NCBI GenBank assembly: GCA_028456385.1
Contig: JALNQF010000006.1
Location: forward strand, 310,001 to 374,000
Direction of reading: 5' to 3'
Length of the DNA: 64,000 bases
Origin: Ophiosphaerella korrae
Taxonomy: Eukaryota > Ascomycota > Dothideomycetes > Pleosporales > Phaeosphaeriaceae
The notes under the pieces were generated by a model that worked only from the letters and a program-made list of their open reading frames with translations, had not been told where the DNA came from and did not search any database. Both the position numbers and the translations under genes were made by a program. Shown here one piece after another: positions 19,442-31,962 of this stretch (its first letter is position 1; each line of letters opens with the position of its first letter).

Positions 19442-20286
19442 GACGGGATGAGATGAGATGGAATAAGCAAATAAAAGGCAAGTTAGGAGATGATTTGCAC
19501 GGACTCGGACATATAAACGCCGGGGGGGGGGGGAATCAATGAGAGGCTATCATGAGGGAGAGGAAGTAGGGTATGTTGGAGTCAGAGCTACCTAGGCTTT
19601 CATGCCGCAGTCACGCCCCCTTCTGCATCTGCCTCAGCCTTGAATGAGTTACACCAATCGCTGGGTGGCGTGCGGGCTTACGCCTGAAGATCGGTGCGTC
19701 AAGTGGGCTGGGTTATCGTGTCACGCGTTAGCCGTCTGTAACCCTGTCTTCTGTATTGTGTTTGTGGATTAGCGCTGGGGGGGTTAGTCTGGCTAGTAAT
19801 AGTTTGAACTGTGATTGATCGATCTGTCATCGATTTCGTCGATAGATATCTGATACCCAGGTATTAACTAAACAAGCAGCCACACACTATCACTATCCTA
19901 CATTAGCTAAAAACAACGCATTCATCGGTCCTGCCGTGCAACAAAACTCGTAGAAAAGTCCAATGTTGATTTCAACCACAACCATAACCACCACTTTTAC
20001 AAAGGAAACAAAAAAACTACTCTTCCCATATCTCCTCCCTACACATACACAGCAGGGGGGGAGGGGGGGGGGGTATTCCAAAAGTAATGACAATCCCAAA
20101 CAAGGCCCAATCTGTCCTTGCGGTCCTAAAAACTCCATACACCAAATGTGCTTGTGCCATAGAAAGTCATCATCGGATAAGAGGGACAAGAGATAACAAA
20201 TTACGTCGTACTGCCTTTGGAATAGCAGCGACAACATAGCAAAATGTCCGGGGTATCATTTCTTCTCGTGGCGCGTCGTATTACTC
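19442..20286. other. Intergenic
   Basis: About 850 bp upstream of the Ser-rich gene and downstream of the RasGAP gene. It contains G-runs near 19521 and 20055-20072. No gene is seen. Confidence 0.45.
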
Positions 20287-22850
20287 CTACCATCCCTTCT
20301 TCCGAGCAAATCGCTTGTTGAGAAGGACAAGGACCTTGGACACGTTGAACTGTACGTACTCGAGGTCTAGGTCCTCTTGGTTATCCTTCTGCATTTCCAG
20401 GAGATCGTCGAGTTTAAGGTCGAGTTCCAGGAGGCCTCGGTTGCGACCCTTGTAATGTAGGGAAATGACAAAGGTTCCGGGAAGCGGACTGGTGAAATTG
20501 AAGTAGATGTTTGCTCTTCGGTTCTCTGGTACATTACTCTTTTGGATCACGCCCTCTTTTTCAAGTTGTTGGTGGGTGAACTTGTACGGACCCAGGACCT
20601 GGTGTTTTTGTTGCTTCCTTGTCTTGCCTTCGGACTGGCTGCGCACATTGTGTAGGTAAGACTTGTATGTCTCGAGTTGACCAACGAGGTACAGATTGTG
20701 ATCACGGATGGTGCGGAACACCTCCTCTAATTTCCTAGTCTCTTCAATCACCTTCTCTTTCATTGAACCCAGGTGAACGAGCTCCTGTTCAACCTCATCC
20801 CTGAGGAGCGAAAATTGGTCGTCTTTGTCAATGACACCCAGATCTTGTAGTTGGCTGAGTAGCTCGATACTGCGAATACCCTTCTTCACCATGACCGAGT
20901 CGTTCTTGGTCGTCGCGGCCGCTTCTGCGATTCTATCGAGTCTCAACGGCCTTCGCGTGATGTTGCTGTTGGGTGGAAGCGAGCGGAGGATCATGACGAA
21001 AGTCGATTTGGCCTCCATGAAGAAGATTTCCTCTTGCGTGATATCGAGTGCTGCGGTGAAGTCGTCCAAAGGCGTTTCCCACTTGCTGAACAAGGGTAGA
21101 TTGATAGCTCTGTTCTCTTTTCGTGGAAGCTGAGCAGGCGCAGGCCCAAGCTCCTGCAAGATGACACCGAGATGCGAGCTATCGTCCTTGGCCTGCATTA
21201 TATCAGTACTTGCCGCTTGTTGCCGCAATAAATTAGTGGAGCCTACCAGTTCAGTGGAATGCCTCTCCAACAGCGAATGCGTTGCATACACTTCATTGAG
21301 TGTGATGGACAGCTCCAGGTCTTTCTTTGATAGCGCAATGTAGTTGTCCAACTCGAGGCTTTCGTAAAAGTCTTGCACTTCACACAGATCTAGGAGGAAC
21401 TTGTTGATGCGGTCCTTGTTCTGGTGAACAAAAGGCTGCAACTTTGCCATGTATGGTTCTTTTGCGTACGATGGTTTGTTGGCCAGGTTCTGCAGCATCT
21501 TGGCAATGTACGTCAGCGTCCGCTTCGGATTTTCGGCAGGGGTGGCATCGATGAGCATGTAAGATCGTGGGGTAACAATGGCGGGGTTAATGAAGCGCAG
21601 GAAGAAGAAGCCGCCGATCAAGGTACAGATTGTCTGATCCTGTGCGTCGGGGTACTTGCGCCTCGACAGACTGCGAATCTGTTTGCAAATCCACCGAATA
21701 CCGTATGGCGTCTCCTCGAGTCCTGTGATGATGGTGGTCAGGAAATTGTTGGCAATCTCCATCAGAGTGTTGAGACGCGGCGCAATGATGCGCTGCACTT
21801 GTTCATTGTCAGTGGCCTGCTCAGCAGTAACGGCCCTGGGTAGATTAGGCGGCAGCTTTCCCTGGTCTTCCAGGTCGGCGACCATTTTCTCATAGACCTT
21901 GAGCGGGTTGATCTCAAGGTCAAGATCCTGGAGCTCAATAAGCGAATTGATGCGGTCCTGCAATACGACTTTCAGATAGCTCTGGCCGGGGCCTCTCCGG
22001 GTGTATGTAGTCATCATACGAGAGACTGGGGTGTTAGCGCGCAGCAGCGAGCTGTAGTCGGGCGTGTTGTCGAACTGGTAGGTGAGGACGGACTAGTCCC
22101 GGTTAGTACGGGCTTATTCTCCGAAATTCGAGGACCACTCGTACCTGAAACATGGTCAAGAGCAGGTGCTCCTCACGACTCTCGTACTGATTGCCGTAGA
22201 TTGTAAACATGACGGTCTGAAGCAGGGCGTCGATCTCGGCCATGGAGACGAGTCGGCAGAGATGGGCAATGTGGCGCGGCTCGGACTGGAGGAGGAACAG
22301 CAGATTGCCGTACTTTTGCGTCTTGTCGTCGTTGGGGAAGAAGCCTTCCTGCAGCTCCATGCCTTCCTCGAGATGGCTTGCAACTTCGTTTTGCTGGGGG
22401 GGGGAGCGGGTTAGCGGGCAAGGGCCACGAGGGGTGGTGCGAGGCGAGGGCATACTTCTTCCAGGGCCATGCGATTCTGGATGAGCAGGGCTATCCGCGA
22501 ATCGAGGTAGCGCACGTCTTTTTCAAGCACAAAGTTCTTCTTGGACTGCGACGAGATCTTGGCCTTGAGTTCGCGCAGGATCTTCTGGGCTGGGGGCGGC
22601 CGGTTAGCGATTGGGGCAGCAGCGGCGGCATGAGGGCAGACATACCTCTGGCCAGATCGTCTTCAATCTCGAGCTCCTTGTCCTTGGCCGACATGGACAG
22701 GTAGAGCGCGGTGACGGAGTAGCGCTTCGACTGGCGCACGGAGCGCGAGCCATCGTGGGACGACATGGTGTTCTGGCGCGAGACGGGGATAAACGACGAC
22801 GACGACGAGGTCGAGGCTCGCGAGGGAGCGTGCAGCATGGAGACGGCCAT
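20287..22850 (-). CDS. Ras GTPase-activating protein, IQGAP-type C-terminus
   Basis: Predicted 797-aa protein from exons 22646-22850, 22456-22589, 22145-22393 and 20287-22092; introns are 56, 62 and 52 bp. Order: a Ser-rich N-terminus, helices ([15 protein letters not shown]...), the RasGAP domain, and a RasGAP C-terminal domain. RasGAP signatures include [17 protein letters not shown] around exon 4's start and [14 protein letters not shown] about 190 residues later. The C-terminal part includes [16 protein letters not shown] and [20 protein letters not shown]. The fission-yeast relative Gap1/Sar1 turns Ras off by stimulating GTP hydrolysis. In filamentous fungi related proteins restrain Ras-driven polarity; that role here is inference. 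The length matches the Gap1-type family. The catalytic finger arginine was not assigned with certainty. Confidence 0.92.
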
Positions 22851-24206
22851 GGCGATGCGGCAGCCGCAGCGGGCGAGGGGTGGTGAGTGTGGGTGGTGAG
22901 GCGAGCCCGTCCAGCGGAGCAGCTGAGCAATTAGGCGTGGACAGCAGTGAGCAGGTAGGCACCTATGTCTGGCGGCGGCGTCGGCGGTGGTGGTGGTGGT
23001 GGTGGCAGTGGTGGGGGAGACCAGGTGTGTAGGCAGGATAGGACGGTAGGGCAGCAGGATGGCACGTTTCAGGGAGAGGGCGCTGGGCAGGCACGGGCAG
23101 CCGTCGCTTGCGCCTTAGCTCGCTGGCTCGCAGTGGATGGGTGGGTGTGGAGGTGGATGCGCATGCAGATGGGCTAGTCGGCCGGGCAATTAGACATCAC
23201 TGCAGGTAGATGGCTGCTAGCTGCCAGCAATGCATCCGTGTGTTGCGCAAGTCGAGCCTGGGACGCCTGCAGGCTTCGCTTCGCACCCACCCTCGTCTGA
23301 AACTCTGAAACTCGTCCTGTAGGCGGTGCCTGTGCCCCTTATCCCGCACCCTCGCCTGGTTCCTGACCAGCAGCACCCGGCCGACCGCGCTCAGTAAACA
23401 ACACCCATCATATTTCGTTACGCTGTGCCCCCGGCGTCGCACAGAATGCTCGGCGCAGCCCGCCTAGTCCCCCACCGGAACTTTGTTGTCCCACCTGGCG
23501 GCCCTGGCCCCGTTTGGAGCTGCAGCTCAAACCCAGTGCGCCACATCAAAATGACCTGCGTCCAAACGCTTCATGCCTGCCGCCCCACTCCCTCTCCCAA
23601 CTAGATACATGCTATACATGCTGCCATGCCACCACCTACACAGTCCTCTGCTCCTCCGTGGCTCCCCTCCAGCGGCCAGCCAAGCCTTGCGCCAGCGCAC
23701 TTGACACAGCCATCCCCTCTGCACTGTCCACCCTCCACACCTCGAGCCCCCCCGCCACGAACGCCCCCGCCTAGCTCGTGAACCTTGCTGCGCATCCTCA
23801 CTCCCCAAATCAGCAATCCATCGGCAACGGCCTGCCAAACAACTGCTCTCCGCACTCCCGCCGTTTCGCCCACCGTGCCTGTCTGTGCGCCCAATACCTT
23901 CTTGTCCCAGTCTTGGAGTGTCTTTGTCCCAATCCGGCGCCAGTCATCCCACAGCGCCTGCAAGCACCACCATTAGCCCGAAATAGCTGTACGCTTTCGT
24001 ATTAGCCCTCTTCTTCACTCACAGGAACAGGCCAAGGCGCCTCTGCAGAGCGCGGGATGCACGGGATGCATGCACATGACCCGGCTAAACCGAGGCTAAA
24101 CAGACAGACGCCCATTGTCGTTTGAGTCCGTCTGACACATGCAACCACCTTGTCCACTTACAATCTCCTCTTGCCCCCAGTAACAGAAAAGAAAATAAAC
24201 GTGCAC
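22851..24206. other. Intergenic, C/G- and CT-rich leader region
   Basis: This is the long 5' region of the RasGAP gene and the 3' region of the next minus-strand gene. It includes a (GGT)n microsatellite near 22980-23010 and CT-rich runs typical of fungal leaders. Short frames on both strands are arginine- or proline-rich shadows without motifs. I see no gene. Confidence 0.5.
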
Positions 24207-26643
24207 TTACACAGAAGCGGCAACCATCCATTGCTGACCAGACATGTGGCCCATCACCTCAGCCGTCGACGTGACTAGCTTGACCTCTGCCGCCCCGACA
24301 AGCACAATCACGATAAGCCGTCCAACCAAACTTGGCACGATCAAAAACGCCAGGAGGGGAACCACCAGCATCACGGGCAGCCACGTCGCTGCAGCCTGCT
24401 CCTGTCTACTATCCGTAGTGCTTACCCCTCCTGACTTTTGTGAAACGGCTACCAAGTCGTGTTTGCGCTCAAGGAATCGGGCCTCAGCATGATCAATTGG
24501 CGCCCGTTTTTCCATCCACGCGCGATATGCCTGGATATCATCTGCACCAGCAGGGTCCAGCTCCTTCAATAGGCTATTGAACGAGGTCAAAGCTTGGTCT
24601 GCATCGAGTCAGTCACCCCTGATCCATCGCTGCAAGTGTGGCGCACAACCCCCCAAAAAGGTGTATAACGTCACTCTTCTAAGCACCTAAACTGGCATGC
24701 AACTTACTGTACTGTCCAAGCTTTTGAAAGATGCGGCCAAGCAGCTCCGTGCGCTTGAAGTGCATTTCACTCCCGAACCGAGCATCTCCACGTCGAGACG
24801 CTGGATAGCTATGCCCCGCCTCGTCTCTGGGCGACATCTGTATGATGCCTTCATCTAGATAGCGAAGCTCTTCCTCCAGCTCACTGATCTCGTCTTGCAA
24901 ATGGAGCAACACACGGTGATTGAGATGCTCAAACTTGCGATACATGGGTACTAACTTGCCACCTTTGCGAAGGGCGTTGCTACCCTTGTTGCCCAGCTTG
25001 GGTGACTCGCTTAGCTTGTTCGCCAGCAACTCGTAGCCCGCAGCCGTGGTTCTGGTCACATCGAATGCAGGAAATGGTGCTTGGTACTGCGGCGGTTGCC
25101 CAGGGTGCCGAGGGAATGGTGGGGAATGCTGCTGCATTGTCATGTTAGGCCCACCCATCGGAGGCTGTACTGTCAGCGGGTATGCTTGGCCTGCTGGAGG
25201 TGACCCAAGCGGGACTTGTGCCGAGTACTCTATCGGTAATGGTGGGGGGTAAGGAAGCCATTCTGGAGGGTATCCCGTCGTGGACTCTATACTGCTGGCT
25301 GGCGTCGCGTCAGAGTGTGCCCGAGTCGAGTATATGGGCATGGCTTGGTGAGGATGTGGCGATGGTGCACCAGCGAATTGGAAGTCCTTTTGCGGCTGTG
25401 GACTTTTAAGAACGTAATTAGCAAGCTCCCGCTCCTGTTGTCTGAGACGCCGTGTGTGTACATCACTGTGTCGTGATGATGCCGAGGATGTCCTTGGTGG
25501 AGGTGTGTTTTCTAGAGCAACACGGTGCGTGTGACCATTATCGGCATCATGAGTATCATTTCCCTCATCATCCCCGCCCTCATCACTCTCTTCATCACTG
25601 GCTTCCTCTCCCTCCCCTGTCTCGTCTTCGGTACTAGCATGTCCATGGGCAAAGCTACTTGCATACAACGGCCTCGCCGCATTGCGGCGTTTACGAGTAA
25701 TTGACACAGAATTAGACATGCGTGTCGAGGCTGGTGACGTTGTTGGTGTGTCTGGAGCAAATGGTAAGCGCCCTGCCTGAGACGATTGCGTGTCATTATG
25801 TTCAGAGTCATCAGAAGATGAAGCAGACGACGAAGCAGTTGTTGCAGATGGGTGCACGGCAGATTCCTCTTCACTAGAATACTCTTCAACTGTTGGGCCC
25901 TGATGCATATACTGGAAGACGTTGGGCTCTTCTTTTTCCATTTCGACCACCGTCAAATTAGAACGCTTGGGTGGCTCCATGTTATTTTGGTCAGACGTCA
26001 ACCTGGTGTCACCAGCAAGACTCTGGCTATCATATGATCGCTGTGTAATGGTCGAGTTACTCCCGTTCGACTCGCTCGAATTTTGGGTCAGCCCAGACAG
26101 AACTGAGAGTAAAGAGGGGTTTGACAGTTGGGCAAGGCTATTAGCATGCCGCTGCAAGGTGCCGTGCTTGTGTCGAGCCCGTGGACGATCTACCGCATGG
26201 CCTTCGGTCCTGCGCCGTCGGCGAGTCCTAGGTTCGACGGATGAGCTGACTGTTGAGCCTGCTCGGCTTCTTGATTCTTTACTTGTGCTCTGTTCGCTAA
26301 TCTGACCAAGTCTAGGCACGTAACCAGTGGTGTCTTCTGATCTTCCGTGCTGTTCGGTCTGCGAATCAGACAACGTATCGATGTGAAGTGAATCACGCCT
26401 TGGAGGCTTCTTCAAAGTGTTTCGACTTGGTTTAGTATTCTTGCTACTACCACTATGCTCGTCTTCACATGGTGGTGAGGCTGATTGCGGCGGGGAGTTA
26501 TCGTGGGAGCCCGTACGCGATGATCGACGACGGTTCAGGCGCTCATTGTACTGAGACTCGTCTTGGGAAGGATTGCGGCGCCGTGTAGTCGACAGCCGGC
26601 CTTCAGAGAGGGGTGCACGGCTAGACTGGAGCTCGACACACAC
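24207..26643 (-). CDS. Large disordered protein with C-terminal membrane region (DUF6594-like)
   Basis: Predicted about 775 aa from exons 24708-26643 and 24207-24598, with a 109-bp intron (GTAAGT...GATGCAG). Roughly the first 500 residues are disordered, rich in Ser, Arg, Glu/Asp and Pro. The C-terminal 250 include a coiled region (HLNHRVLLHLQDEISELEEEL), the FQKLGQY-NQALTSFNSLL junction and two hydrophobic segments (WLPVMLVVPLLAFLIVPSL, LIVIVLVGAA). A C-terminal helical and two-span layout of this kind occurs in fungal DUF6594 proteins. Function is unknown. The start is open to doubt: just upstream of codon 7 lies a branch site (TACTGAC) and a CCAG acceptor, and an ATG at 26719-26721 followed by GTGGGT could be an ATG-only first exon giving MSSRAPLSEG. 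Confidence 0.75.
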
Positions 26644-27616
26644 GGGTCAGTATCGGTGAAGACAACAAGACAACAAGCCATCGGGCATGAGTTGATATGG
26701 GTTGCTTTTTCTACCCACCATGCTACGTAGTTGTTGCAGGGCCCGGCTTTAAGCAGCGGAAGAGGCGCCTACGTCAATGGATCTGATATTGCAGGCAAAG
26801 GCCTAGTGCGGGGACGGTACCCTCAGAGGGCAAGAGAATATCGAAGGTCGTGCGCAGAGCGATCGCGTGCATGCTGGAAACGATAACTAGAGCATACGTT
26901 GTGCTACGGGAGAGGCTGAGAAGGGCAAAGCAAACAGAGTTGTGTCCAATGCCGTGCTTCCTGTAAGCTAGGCGTGGAGACACGGAACATGGCAGCGCCA
27001 GATTCGAAGAGGAGGAAGCAACACACCCGCTCGAAAAGAAGTGCAGTACACGCAAGGAAGCCCAGCCAGTCAGTCACCGCCTCGTGTGCACTGGAAAGTG
27101 GTTCACGAATTTAGATGGAGGGACGCGGACACGGAAGTCGACACTGTCGTCCAATCAGCAGCCGAGAAGGGCCGTTCCAAGCAAATGCCATCACATCCTC
27201 CCATGCACATCCCTGTGGGCTTGGATGTCTATTCCTCCACGTTGCCGACCTTCCTATGCTCCGCATCGTATTCTCAATTCCTCATCGGAGCCGTCATTAA
27301 CCACTTTATGACGGCGATGTGAGCTGATTGTGAATCCAAAGGCATCCAGTTATGTCGACGTTCAGTGCACCATAAGCCTGTCGCCCTCATGCAGAGCCAC
27401 GCTGGCGAGTTGGGTTTTAGCCAGGGAACCATGGGCCTCGTAATACAGTCTTGACGGAAACTTATGCAACGTCACTCATAGCATGTGATTGCCAGCTGTT
27501 TCATAAAGCCAGATCGGTCGGTCAGCCGTCCATCATAATAGTTTCCAAAGGGTTAGTTGCGTCTTCAGCATGCCTTTGCACCACCGCAAAGACCCTTAAA
27601 TACTTTTCTACCCTTC
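26644..27616. other. Intergenic
   Basis: This holds the leader or promoter of the large disordered protein gene, possibly its ATG-only first exon at 26719-26721, and the 3' side of the next minus-strand gene. No other gene is seen; short overlapping frames at 26774-27322 have no motif. Confidence 0.5.
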
Positions 27617-28369
27617 CTAATACTTGACAATTTCGCCACTCCCCCCACCCAACCACTTCCATTCCTTCTCATCCAACCAACGCTGTTCCTCCAACGCCTC
27701 GTCATTCCCTGCCCCCCAACCCCACCACTCCTCCACCCACGTGACAGGACTCAGGGCCCAACCTCCCAGCAAACAAAATGCACTCGCCCAGAAATGCCAC
27801 AAGTATACTAGCACCCAGCTACCCGGCACTAAGAACTTGACAAACTCCTCAACCTGATACAAATCGTTCTGCTCATGGATATAATACTTGTCATCCGCGC
27901 GATTCCGCCGCAGTCGAACCACCGTAGTCAGCTCCACCGGCGCGTAATAAAATGGTATGAACCAGACACGGAAGACCTGGAAAATCTGCACGTAGAGGAT
28001 GAGATTGGCTTCGTCAAACGCTTGGTTCCGAATGTGTAAGCTCATAGAGTAGCCGTCATCCATGTGGACATGCTCTTACCAACTGATTTTACATCGAGTT
28101 CAATTCTTGGGCTCATGATTTTGTACCATCGGTATATCGCTGCTATCAGCCATCGCGAGTGCGACCAGCTGCCTGTACGGCAGAATGGGTGCGTCAAGGA
28201 CGCATCGGGCGTGAAATACGCTTCAATGGTTTCAAGTTGAATGGATGGCGGTGCTTGTGTCAGGAGATGAATAACGCCGGGTATTTCTTTGACTGGTGAT
28301 AGGATCGCAGCTTAGTAGTGTTGCCTCTCATCCATGGGTATATGCTGGCGACTCACCCGGGTTTTCCAT
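27617..28369 (-). CDS. SigF-like NTF2-like domain protein (three exons)
   Basis: Predicted 209-aa protein from exons 28357-28369, 28080-28292 and 27617-28020; introns are 64 and 59 bp. The first exon is only 13 nt (MENP), joining to VKEIPGVIHLLTQAPP. The body shows the NTF2/SnoaL-like cone fold: IETIEAYFTPDASLTHPFCRT, RWLIAAIYRWYKIMSPRIEL, then FDEANLILYVQIFQVFRVWFIPFYYAPVELTTVV. The tail has a hydrophobic segment (VLVYLWHFWASAFCLLGGW) that may touch membrane. Filamentous-ascomycete proteins of this type are named after SigF; biochemical function is unknown. It lies head to tail with the BLI-3 gene on the same strand. Confidence 0.8.
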
Positions 28370-28677
28370 CTTAACAGTCTGACCTCATCTATAAGCGTAT
28401 GCAGAATGTGATGCAGTAGCTGAGTAGTAGAGCTTTGCGTAACACATCTTGAACGGAAATAGATTTTGTGGTCTGAGCATGTGAAACTGGTGGTGACGTC
28501 ACCAGGGCGATTTCATTCTCGAGCATCACAGAAGCCAAGGCACCCAGAATTGTTTGTTCTAAGTTTGTCTTGTTTCATTTTATGCATACAATGCAAAAAG
28601 CAAAGTTACATGCATGCATCGGGGCACACCTGCACTATAGTGTCCATGCTATAGTGTTCACCATAGCAACAGGACAT
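28370..28677. other. Intergenic
   Basis: About 310 bp between the NTF2-like gene start and the BLI-3 stop. I see nothing except a likely promoter. Confidence 0.5.
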
Positions 28678-29345
28678 TTATTGCGATTTCCATTGTTGGA
28701 CTTCCGCTTCGCTAATCTGCCTCAGCTTATTTATATTGGGTTGCTGCCCTGTCGCAACACCTTTAGCCAGCTCAACCAAACCACCAATTTGAGTGCTGTT
28801 TGATACAGCATATTGGGCAGTGCTTGCTCTGACGCGGATGATACCAATACGCGGGTCCTCTGGGCCTCCGTCGTGTTTGCCATCACCAAGGTCGCCAATC
28901 CAAGCCTTCAGTGCGGGCGAGTAATGCTTCTTGACGATAGCACGATCCGTCTCAATGCTTGCGTGGCCTGAGATGGACGCCCATTCGCCCGAGTTGTTGA
29001 TGAAGCCAACGTTGACCGACTTGTGTTCGCTCAGATCGTCGGTCTTACCAGACTCGGTATTTGTGTGGAAGAGGAGATCGAAGCCGTTTCCTTCCTATTG
29101 ACGGTCAGCTCTATTTAAATGTGCCCGGAGTGACCAAAACAACGAACCTTTGCAGCGAGAGCCATGGCTCTTGATGCCAACAAATCGCTATCTGCAGCTT
29201 GTGTGGTCAAGAGGCAGACTTTAGTCTTATCGATGAACTTGAAAAGATCCTCCACCTTCTCCTTTAACGAAGCTCCATCCTGGTTTTTCTGGGTATAAGG
29301 GTCAGCGGTCTTCGAACCGGTATCTGTATTGCTGAAGCCAGACAT
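28678..29345 (-). CDS. bli-3: BLI-3-like pyridoxamine-5'-phosphate-oxidase-fold protein
   Basis: Predicted 204-aa protein from exons 29148-29345 and 28678-29094, with a 53-bp intron (GTTCGT...CAATAG). It reads EDLFKFIDKTKVCLLTT, SRAMALAAK, then DLLFHTNTESGKTDDL, VNVGFINNSGEWASISGHA and KAWIGDLGDGKHDGGPEDPR. These are the landmarks of the general-stress-protein-26/BLI-3 branch of the split-barrel flavin-binding family. Neurospora bli-3 is named for induction by blue light. The protein probably binds FMN or a related cofactor; its substrate is unknown. The exon 1 Met MSGFSNTDTG at 29345 is the typical start. Light regulation here is inference from the name only. Confidence 0.9.
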
Positions 29346-30023
29346 GTTGTGAATGTGATTGTGGCCACAGCGCGATACTTTGAAAACTGTGGAGTAGCTG
29401 TTAGCATACAAGGGGTGAGTATTTGCGTTTTGGGTGATGTTTGTGCTTTTTGAAGCAGCTAATAAAATGATCATAAAGGTGATCGGGCGTACCTTTTTCT
29501 AGTAAAATTTGAGTGGTATATCGGAGTTGGATAGACAAAGTTTTGGACGATGTACGGCGTTAAGTAGTCCCTCTCGAGCACCTCATGACGTCAATGTTGT
29601 ATAACAAACAATATGGACCCCACAGGGCGCGATGTGGGGTAACTATAAGTTGGGTAAGCATGCAAGAGTCTAATAAATGAACATACGATCGCGGGGCGGC
29701 TGGAGTGTGTAGTCTCATCGTGATGCAGTGTTCCGTCATAGTATGCATGTTTTGCTACGTCAAAGCTAGACCATCTCGAAAACTAAAGTGAATATCAAGT
29801 GATCCGCAACTCCACGCTACGTATTTTTGAGTTTCCAACAGAAGAAATCATTGATCACATACTGTCAGCCTAATCAATGCCATGCTAATACCCCCTAACA
29901 ACAATGAGACATACCAATCTCTGGTTAATAATGGCCCAACCCCTAAATAGTAGAGATGTCTGAAAAGATGAGCAAGATATTGAAGTAAAGAAATGCTCTT
30001 GTGCTCATTCAGTATATGAGCGC
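29346..30023. other. Intergenic
   Basis: About 680 bp upstream of the BLI-3-like gene. Minus-strand frames continue upstream of its start but do not look coding. No other gene is seen. It presumably contains the promoter. Confidence 0.5.
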
Positions 30024-31701
30024 TCATGCCTCGGCAGCATCCTCCAACGACGCTTTCTTGAGTTCTTCAGCAGCGTCTGCGGCTCCATCCTTCTCCTGAT
30101 CGAGCTCGGCCTCCGCCGAAACCGTGCCATTGACACCCTGGTTCTTCTGTGCAGGTTTGCGAGCAATGTCCGTTGTGCCATTTACACCCTCATCCTCTTC
30201 GGCCTCGAGGCGCTCGATTTCCTTCTGGGCTTTGGCGATGTTCTGCACATTCGTTAACTTTAATCTGATTAGTGGAGATTAATCAACATACCTCCTTGGT
30301 CTTGCGCTCCTGGTCACCCTTCCAGAATTTGAGCTTTTCCTGTAGCTTCTCTACGGTGGCAGGAACGTCAGCCTGACTAGCGGGTGCATCAAGGCCAACC
30401 TTCGCAAGCTCCTCGATGATACCCATGTTGAGGTTGAACTTGGTTTCAGTGGCACCGCCCTTCTTCCCTTTCTTGCCCTTTTTCCCTCCGGTGCCGATAA
30501 AGTAGTTTTCTTCATCAGCATCCTTCTTGCCCACACGGGTGCCCTTGAAGCCTGCGTCGTCAACGGTACGCTGAGATGATGCAGCGAACTTGCTGGCTGC
30601 CGTGGTTTCCTTCGCGGGCAATGCAGAAGGATCGAAGTGGCGGATCAAGCCCTCTGTAGCGATAATTTCGTCCAAGTAAGCAGGTGCGCTAGCTTCTTCC
30701 AGGCGCTTGCTGGCAGCTTCCTTGCGTTTGCTAGCAACGTATTGTACTTGTTCTTGACGGCGCTTCTCGCTGCGGATTTTACGGGCCTGGAACTCGTACT
30801 CCTGGAAAGCGCGTTTTTGCTGGTAGTATGCATCCTTAAGTTCTTTGCGAGCCTGGTACTTTTCTTGCTGCTCAGCACGCGCCTTATCAGTCTCGTCCCG
30901 GAGTGCCTTCATGTTCTTGAAGGCGTCGTCTTGTTCGCTCTTGAGGGTGTCCAACTCGGTCTGTAGGACGGTGTATTTTTCGCTCAGGGCCTTCTGCTCC
31001 GGGTCGTCCAGCAGCTTCTTCTGCTCAGCAATCTTTGCCTTGATCGTATCAATATCCTTTTGTTGGCCGTCAAAGCCAGAGAATTGTTTGCGCGCCTTGT
31101 TTAGATTCGTGATTTCGGATAGGGCCTTCTTCTCGTCTACCAGCTTCATCATGCCGCTGTCAACTTGCTTCTGAAGGCGGGCAATTTCTTGGTCAACTTC
31201 CTCGACGGACTTGAAGTTGACCTTGCCCTTGCTGGTCTTCAGCTCATTGAGACGGGACTTGAGCTGCTCATCATACTTCTTGATTTGCTCGTGGATGGCG
31301 CTGCGAGAAGACTTGTTGCCCTGCTGGGCCTGTCGAATGGCGTTCAACTCAGTCTTAAGCTCCTGTTGGCGTTTTGCGTTGGGCGAGTCCTTGTTGTTTG
31401 GACGGGCGAGGTCGAATTTGGCTTTGCAGGCGGTCTATTGAGTCAGCAAAGGCATGTCGCTGTAGTACAAACGCCTCTTGCGATGATGCAAGTTGCCGTT
31501 GGATTGGCTTGTGGTATTCATCGATCTCGTGACCACGACAAGGCCATGTTGACTTACCAGCTTATCTTGTGCAGTAGTGTGCTCCTTTTCTGCCTTGGCG
31601 AGGGCTTCCTTGTACTGGTCCTCGTCGGGCTTCTCAGGCTTGACGACCTGCTGCTTGGCCTGGGTGGCATCCGCCGGAGGAGTGGTCGCAACGTCAGCCA
31701 T
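30024..31701 (-). CDS. BFR1: BFR1-type mRNP/nuclear segregation protein
   Basis: Predicted 501-aa protein from exons 31558-31701, 30292-31434 and 30024-30242; introns are 123 and 49 bp. Nearly all of it is Lys/Glu/Gln-rich coiled coil: KFDLARPNNKDSPN, then a coil including FKSVEEVDQEIARLQKQVDSG, YYQQKRAFQEYEFQARKIR, and a Lys/Gly patch (GGKKGKKGKKGG) near residue 340. This is the layout of yeast Bfr1, an RNA-binding protein found with polyribosomes at the endoplasmic reticulum and in mRNP complexes, whose loss affects ploidy and brefeldin A sensitivity. Length is close to the family norm. It shares a 261-bp promoter with HEM4, transcribed in the opposite direction. Confidence 0.9.
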
Positions 31702-31962
31702 TGTATGGCGAGGCAGTCAATTGGGCTAAAGAGTTGACTGGTTAAGGTTAGCGATCGGTTGAGCGGTGTGAGCCGATGAGAGGGAGTGGTCGCAGGCCGA
31801 GTCAATATGCGGAGGACAACTATTTCGAAATCGCGGGTTTGTCGCTTGCTGCTTGGGGAAATTCCAGGGCTCAACCGCGGACTACAAACTTTACCCGAGC
31901 TTTTAGCGCGCTGGAGCCACAACCACGACTTTCGCCTGTGCCCTGCCACTGGTGCAACCATC
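31702..31962. promoter_or_regulatory. Bidirectional promoter, BFR1 / HEM4
   Basis: The two start codons are head to head, 261 bp apart, so both promoters must lie here or overlap the neighbouring leader. The HEM4 frame stays open upstream to 31786, so a longer HEM4 N-terminus would shorten the region further. No specific element was identified. Confidence 0.6.

Noticed and set aside
22965..23177. Gly-rich plus-strand frame made of GGT repeats
   Set aside because: A microsatellite in the leader of the RasGAP gene, not coding.
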